Source: Bacteroidota bacterium
Lineage (GTDB): Bacteria; Bacteroidota; Bacteroidia; UKL13-3
NCBI GenBank assembly: GCA_010027395.1
Contig: RGVD01000111.1
Coordinates: forward strand, 1 to 8,317
Length of the DNA: 8,317 nt
Reading direction: 5' to 3'
Numbering within the stretch: the first letter of the stretch is position 1; the number at the start of each line of letters is the position of its first letter. Below, piece after piece: positions 4,801 through 8,317 of the stretch. The translations under genes and the position numbers were made by a program. The notes under the pieces were generated by a model that was not told the DNA's origin, did no database searches, and worked only from the letters and a program-made list of their open reading frames with translations.

Positions 4801-7491
4801 ATGACATCAGCCGAAATACGCCAACAATTTTTAGAATTTTTCGAAAGCAAAGGACATAAAATAGTGCCTTCAGCCCCTATCGTTGTTAAAAACGACCCAA
4901 CATTGATGTTTACCAATGCGGGTATGAACCAATTTAAAGATTGGTTTTTGGGGAACGAAACACCTAAACACAAGCGTGTGGTAGATACCCAAAAATGCCT
5001 TCGTGTAAGCGGAAAGCACAACGACTTGGAAGAAGTGGGTGTAGATACCTACCACCATACCATGTTTGAAATGTTGGGCAATTGGAGCTTTGGCGATTAC
5101 TTTAAAAAAGAAGCCATAGAATGGGCTTGGGAGCTTTTGGTGGATGTGTACAAACTACCTAAAGACAGACTGTATGTAACCGTATTCGAAGGTGATGCCA
5201 AAGAAGGATTGGCATTCGACCAAGAGGCATTTGATAATTGGAAATTATGGATTGCTGAAGAGCGTATTATAAATGGAAATAAAAAGGACAATTTCTGGGA
5301 AATGGGAGATACAGGCCCTTGCGGACCTTGTTCTGAAATTCATATCGACTTAAGACCAGATGCAGAGCGTGCTTTGGTGGATGGAAAAACTTTGGTAAAC
5401 AATGACCACCCTCAAGTGATTGAGATTTGGAACAATGTGTTTATGGAGTTTAACCGCAAGGCTGATGGTAGCCTAGAAAAACTTCCTGCACAACATGTAG
5501 ACACAGGTATGGGCTTCGAGCGATTGGTGCGTGCCATTGAAGGTAAAACAAGTAACTATGATACAGATGTATTTGTACCTACCATCAAATTCATCGAAAA
5601 CTTTTCGGGAATAAAATATAAATTCTCAGCATCTGAGGATGAAAGTGTAGGTAATGTCGAGCGGAGACGAGACATAGCCATGCGTGTTATGGCCGATCAT
5701 ATTCGTGCCATAAGCTTTGCCATTGCCGATGGACAATTGCCCAGCAACAATGGTGCAGGCTATGTAATACGCAGGATATTGCGCAGGGCAGTGCGTTACC
5801 AATACCAATTCTTAGGCATCAAAGAACCATTCATGTGTCAATTGGCATTGTTGATTTCAGATAGTTTTAAAAATGTTTTCCCTGAATTGCATGCACAAAA
5901 AGATTTTGTGAGTAAGGTGATAAGAGAAGAAGAGGTAAGTTTTCTAAAGACATTAGAAAGAGGAATCGAAATGTTAGAAGCTACCTTTACAATTGATCAT
6001 GCAAATGATAAAAATTTTAAAGGACAAAGTGATTTAATTTTAAATGGAGAGACTTCCTTTCAGCTTTATGACACTTTTGGATTTCCAATAGATTTAACTC
6101 AATTACTAGCAAAAGAAAATGGGTGGTCTGTTGACATGATTGGTTTCGAAGAAGAACTTCAAAAACAAAAAGCACGTTCACGTAAAGCCACCGAATTAAC
6201 TACAGACGATTGGGTAGAAACCAACTCCCTCTCCTTTGGAGAGGGCCGGGGTGAGGCATTCTTAGGTTACGACCAATCCGAAGCAGATATTCAAATTGTG
6301 AAATACCGCAAGGTAAAAGCAAAGGGAAAAGAAAGCTACCAATTGGTGTTTAACCAAACGCCTTTCTACCCTGAAGGTGGTGGGCAAATTGGTGATACTG
6401 GTTTTATAAGTAATGCCAATGAAAAAATTGCCATTGTTGATACAAAAAAAGAAAACAATTTAATTATCCATTTTGCCAATGCTTTACCTGAAAATGTAGA
6501 AGCAAATTTTACAGCAAGCATTGATGCTGACAAACGTAAACTAACCGAAAACAACCACTCTGCTACTCACTTATTGCATGCAGCTTTGCGTCAAGTATTG
6601 GGCACTCATGTGGCACAAAAAGGTTCATTGGTAAATGATGAATACTTGCGTTTCGATTTCTCTCATTTTGCTGCCATGAGCAAAGAAGAAATTGCTAAAG
6701 TGGAGAAAATTGTAAACAAAAAAATACGCGAAAACATAAGCTTAGATGAGCGCAGAAGTGTGCCCATCGAAGAAGCAAAAACTTTAGGCGCTATGATGTT
6801 GTTTGGTGAAAAATATGGCGACTCGGTGCGAGTTATCACTTTTGATGACAAATATAGCCGTGAGCTTTGTGGTGGCACACATGTGAAAGCTACTGGCCAA
6901 ATTGGTTTGTTTAAAATAACAAGTGAAGCGGCTGTAGCAGCAGGCGTGCGTAGGATTGAAGCCATCACTGCCGATGCGGCTCAAAACTTAGTGGATAGTT
7001 GGCAGTCTTCAGTGGATAGTTTAAGTAAGACTTTAAATACAAAAGACATTGTTAAATCGGTTGAACAATTGTTAGAAGACAAAGCTGCTTTATTGAAAAA
7101 ATTGGAGGCTTTTGAAAACGAAAAAACAGTTCAATTAAAAAATGAATTGAAAACAAAAATCGTTTCAACATCATCAAGCATTCAACTTATACAGCAAGTT
7201 AGCATTTCATCTGCTGAACAATTGAAAAACCTATCCTTCCAATTGAAGAATGAGGTAGAGAATTTGTTCTGCGTATTGGGTTGCGATTTGAATGGCAAGC
7301 CTATGTTAAGTGTTATCATCAGCGATAATTTGGTGAAAGAAAAAGGACTGCATGCCGGTAATATCATCAAAGAATTAGCCAAGCATATTCAAGGTGGCGG
7401 TGGCGGACAGCCATTTTATGCAACTGCTGGTGGTAACAAATTGGAAGGCCTATCGGCTGCATTGGAAAGTGCGAAGGGAATGCTTGCTTAA
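4801..7491 (+). CDS. alaS: Alanyl-tRNA synthetase
   Basis: A complete 896-residue cytoplasmic enzyme that charges tRNA-Ala and clears mischarged Ser/Gly-tRNA-Ala. The class II catalytic domain covers about residues 1-240, with PTLMFTNAGMNQFKD (33-47), HHTMFEMLGNWSFGDYF (85-101), GDTGPCGPCSEIH (169-181) and DTGMGFERL (234-242). The tRNA-recognition helices contain NNGAGYVIRRILRRAVR (316-332). The editing domain has its four zinc ligands intact: H586 and H590 in HSATH, and C690 and H694 in CGGTH. A coiled-coil stretch (about 745-785) leads to the C-Ala domain with the HIQGGGGGQPFYATAGG motif (862-878). The protein is a little longer than the roughly 870-880 residues I expect for this phylum. 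Part of the excess is NSLSFGEGRGE (475-485), encoded by a palindromic repeat. The ATG at 4801 gives the normal MTSAEIRQQFLEFF start; no Shine-Dalgarno is visible upstream, as is usual here. Confidence 0.98.
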   Translation: MTSAEIRQQFLEFFESKGHKIVPSAPIVVKNDPTLMFTNAGMNQFKDWFLGNETPKHKRVVDTQKCLRVSGKHNDLEEVGVDTYHHTMFEMLGNWSFGDYFKKEAIEWAWELLVDVYKLPKDRLYVTVFEGDAKEGLAFDQEAFDNWKLWIAEERIINGNKKDNFWEMGDTGPCGPCSEIHIDLRPDAERALVDGKTLVNNDHPQVIEIWNNVFMEFNRKADGSLEKLPAQHVDTGMGFERLVRAIEGKTSNYDTDVFVPTIKFIENFSGIKYKFSASEDESVGNVERRRDIAMRVMADHIRAISFAIADGQLPSNNGAGYVIRRILRRAVRYQYQFLGIKEPFMCQLALLISDSFKNVFPELHAQKDFVSKVIREEEVSFLKTLERGIEMLEATFTIDHANDKNFKGQSDLILNGETSFQLYDTFGFPIDLTQLLAKENGWSVDMIGFEEELQKQKARSRKATELTTDDWVETNSLSFGEGRGEAFLGYDQSEADIQIVKYRKVKAKGKESYQLVFNQTPFYPEGGGQIGDTGFISNANEKIAIVDTKKENNLIIHFANALPENVEANFTASIDADKRKLTENNHSATHLLHAALRQVLGTHVAQKGSLVNDEYLRFDFSHFAAMSKEEIAKVEKIVNKKIRENISLDERRSVPIEEAKTLGAMMLFGEKYGDSVRVITFDDKYSRELCGGTHVKATGQIGLFKITSEAAVAAGVRRIEAITADAAQNLVDSWQSSVDSLSKTLNTKDIVKSVEQLLEDKAALLKKLEAFENEKTVQLKNELKTKIVSTSSSIQLIQQVSISSAEQLKNLSFQLKNEVENLFCVLGCDLNGKPMLSVIISDNLVKEKGLHAGNIIKELAKHIQGGGGGQPFYATAGGNKLEGLSAALESAKGMLA
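6225..6257 (+). repeat. REP-like palindromic repeat inside alaS
   Basis: CCCTCTCC (6227-6234) pairs perfectly with GGAGAGGG (6238-6245) around TTT, and is followed by CCGGGGTGAGG. This GC-rich block stands out from the AT-rich surroundings. It is the phrase I know as a dispersed spacer repeat in many Bacteroidota genomes. Here it keeps the reading frame and encodes SLSFGEGRGE (476-485), in the linker between the tRNA-recognition part and the editing part of AlaRS, just before the conserved FLGYD segment. Confidence 0.65.
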
Positions 7492-7503
7492 TTAAGAATT
7501 ATT

Positions 7504-7531
7504 AATTAGGAATTAGGAATTAGGAATTACG
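7504..7531. repeat. Heptamer tandem repeat AATTAGG x3 plus AATTACG
   Basis: Three exact AATTAGG units (7504-7524) and a fourth, AATTACG (7525-7531), lie 12 bases after the alaS stop codon. Looser related units (GAATTACGATTTAACGAA, 7561-7578) continue towards the MFS gene. Repeats of this type are common in Bacteroidota spacers. I see no hairpin terminator between alaS and the next gene, so read-through is possible. Confidence 0.75.
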
Positions 7532-7594
7532 AATTTTCAATAACTAATTTACGCAATAACGAATTACGATTTAACGAAATAACAAAACATCATA

Positions 7595-8317
7595 TTGCAG
7601 AAAAACGAACGTGTATTGTTGCTAACATTGGCAGCTCTCAATTTTACCAACATCATGGACTTCATGATAATGATGCCCTTAGGCCCACAGCTTATGCGCA
7701 TCTTCGATATTAGCCCAAAGCAATTTGGAATCATTGTATCTTCTTATACCATCTCAGCAGGGATTTCGGGCTTTTGTTCGGCTTTTATTATTGATAAATT
7801 TGATCGTAAAACTGCACTTAGTTTTTTATACACGGGATTCATCATTGGTACATTTATGTGTGGCCTTGCACCCAATTACGAGATGTTGCTTTTTGCTCGC
7901 ATTTTCACGGGCATTTTTGGTGGCGTGATGGGCGCAGTGGTATTGTCCATTGTAGGTGATGTGATTCCGGTCGAGCGCAGAGGTCAAGCCATGGGAACCT
8001 TGATGGCTGCCTTCTCGGTGGCATCGGTATTTGGTGTTCCATTTGGTTTGTTCATAGCCACGCATAGCGAATTGGGTTGGCATGCACCTTTTTTGTTTCT
8101 TGCCATTTGCGGCATTCCTGTAGCTTATTTTATTTACAAATATGTGCCAAGTATCAATAAACAAATTGAAGCAGGAAAAGATAATAACCCTTGGCAAATT
8201 ATCAAGAATGTTACATCAACCAAAAATCAATTGTGGGCCATGTTACTGATGATTATGATAATGATGGGTCACTTTGCTATCATACCTTTCTTGAGTCCTT
8301 ATATGGTATCAAATCTA
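7595..8317 (+). CDS. MFS transporter, N-terminal part (cut by window end)
   Basis: An open frame of 241 codons runs to the window edge without a stop. It reads as a major facilitator superfamily permease, probably a proton-coupled efflux protein of the drug or sugar-efflux type; the substrate cannot be told. Hydrophobic segments at about 7-34, 43-66, 74-92, 97-121, 133-155 and 163-183 correspond to helices TM1-6. The central loop is about 184-210, and TM7 begins at about 212. A motif-A-like loop between TM2 and TM3 reads DKFDRKTAL (67-75), with D where most families have G. ARIFTGIFGG (101-110), with R102, fits the TM4 motif, and GDVIPVERRGQAMG (121-134) fits the loop before TM5. No ATG or GTG lies in frame between the upstream TAA and residue 21, so TTG (7595-7597, giving start-QKNERVLLL) is the likely start. 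The ATG at residue 21 would cut TM1. The gene lies 103 bp after alaS on the same strand. Confidence 0.9.
   Translation, partial: MQKNERVLLLTLAALNFTNIMDFMIMMPLGPQLMRIFDISPKQFGIIVSSYTISAGISGFCSAFIIDKFDRKTALSFLYTGFIIGTFMCGLAPNYEMLLFARIFTGIFGGVMGAVVLSIVGDVIPVERRGQAMGTLMAAFSVASVFGVPFGLFIATHSELGWHAPFLFLAICGIPVAYFIYKYVPSINKQIEAGKDNNPWQIIKNVTSTKNQLWAMLLMIMIMMGHFAIIPFLSPYMVSNL

Noticed and set aside
6225..6257. Frameshift or assembly error in alaS
   Set aside because: The frame stays open and correct on both sides, with conserved DDW before and FLGYD after, so the block is an in-frame addition.
7504..7531. Short repeat tract as a CRISPR array
   Set aside because: The units are 7 bp and contiguous, without spacers, and no cas gene is nearby.
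7826..8197. 123-codon minus-strand ORF opposite the MFS gene
   Set aside because: It lies wholly antisense to a clear membrane-transporter frame, and its translation is rich in His/Asn/Lys without domain pattern.

Overview
The window looks like a chromosomal segment of a Bacteroidota bacterium (Chitinophagales/Sphingobacteriales-like by general feel; I cannot place it more precisely). The reasons are: AT-rich DNA; start regions that lack clear Shine-Dalgarno sequences; -7 promoter boxes of the Bacteroidota type TAnnTTTG; a secreted protein ending in a type IX secretion (T9SS)-like sorting domain; a six-domain ribosomal protein S1 that reads like the Bacteroidota form; and spacer repeats of the kinds common in this phylum.

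Layout. 1-103: a perfect 18-bp palindrome at the edge and a strong hairpin terminator. 104-847 (-): a small secreted protein with a signal peptide, a PPC-like beta domain and a short T9SS type A-like tail. 848-1297: about 450 bp without a gene, holding a good candidate promoter and a long leader for the next gene. 1298-3040 (+): rpsA, ribosomal protein S1, closed by a strong hairpin terminator. 3134-3528 (+): rnpB, the RNase P RNA, with its own perfect -7 box and a following hairpin. 3560-3686: a spacer with a small hairpin and a two-unit TTTGCG-type repeat. 3687-4655 (-): a membrane-anchored M23 peptidase starting at TTG. 4656-4800: a divergent spacer. 4801-7491 (+): alaS, alanyl-tRNA synthetase, complete. 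7492-7594: a spacer with a heptamer tandem repeat. 7595-8317 (+): the first about 241 residues of an MFS transporter, also apparently starting at TTG and cut off by the window end.

How the genes relate. Most of the window is housekeeping: translation (S1, AlaRS), tRNA 5' maturation (RNase P) and cell-wall remodelling (M23). Each gene has its own terminator or divergent arrangement, so I see no multi-gene operon except possibly alaS with the MFS gene. I found no defence system, CRISPR, phage or complete mobile element, and I do not think the window holds a new multi-gene system. The points most worth a second look are small: a palindromic GC-rich repeat that has become coding sequence inside alaS; in-frame S1-like codons lying upstream of the only usable rpsA start; a 15-bp inverted repeat flanking alaS; an RNase P RNA that seems to lack the GGU of loop L15; and a shortened T9SS tail.
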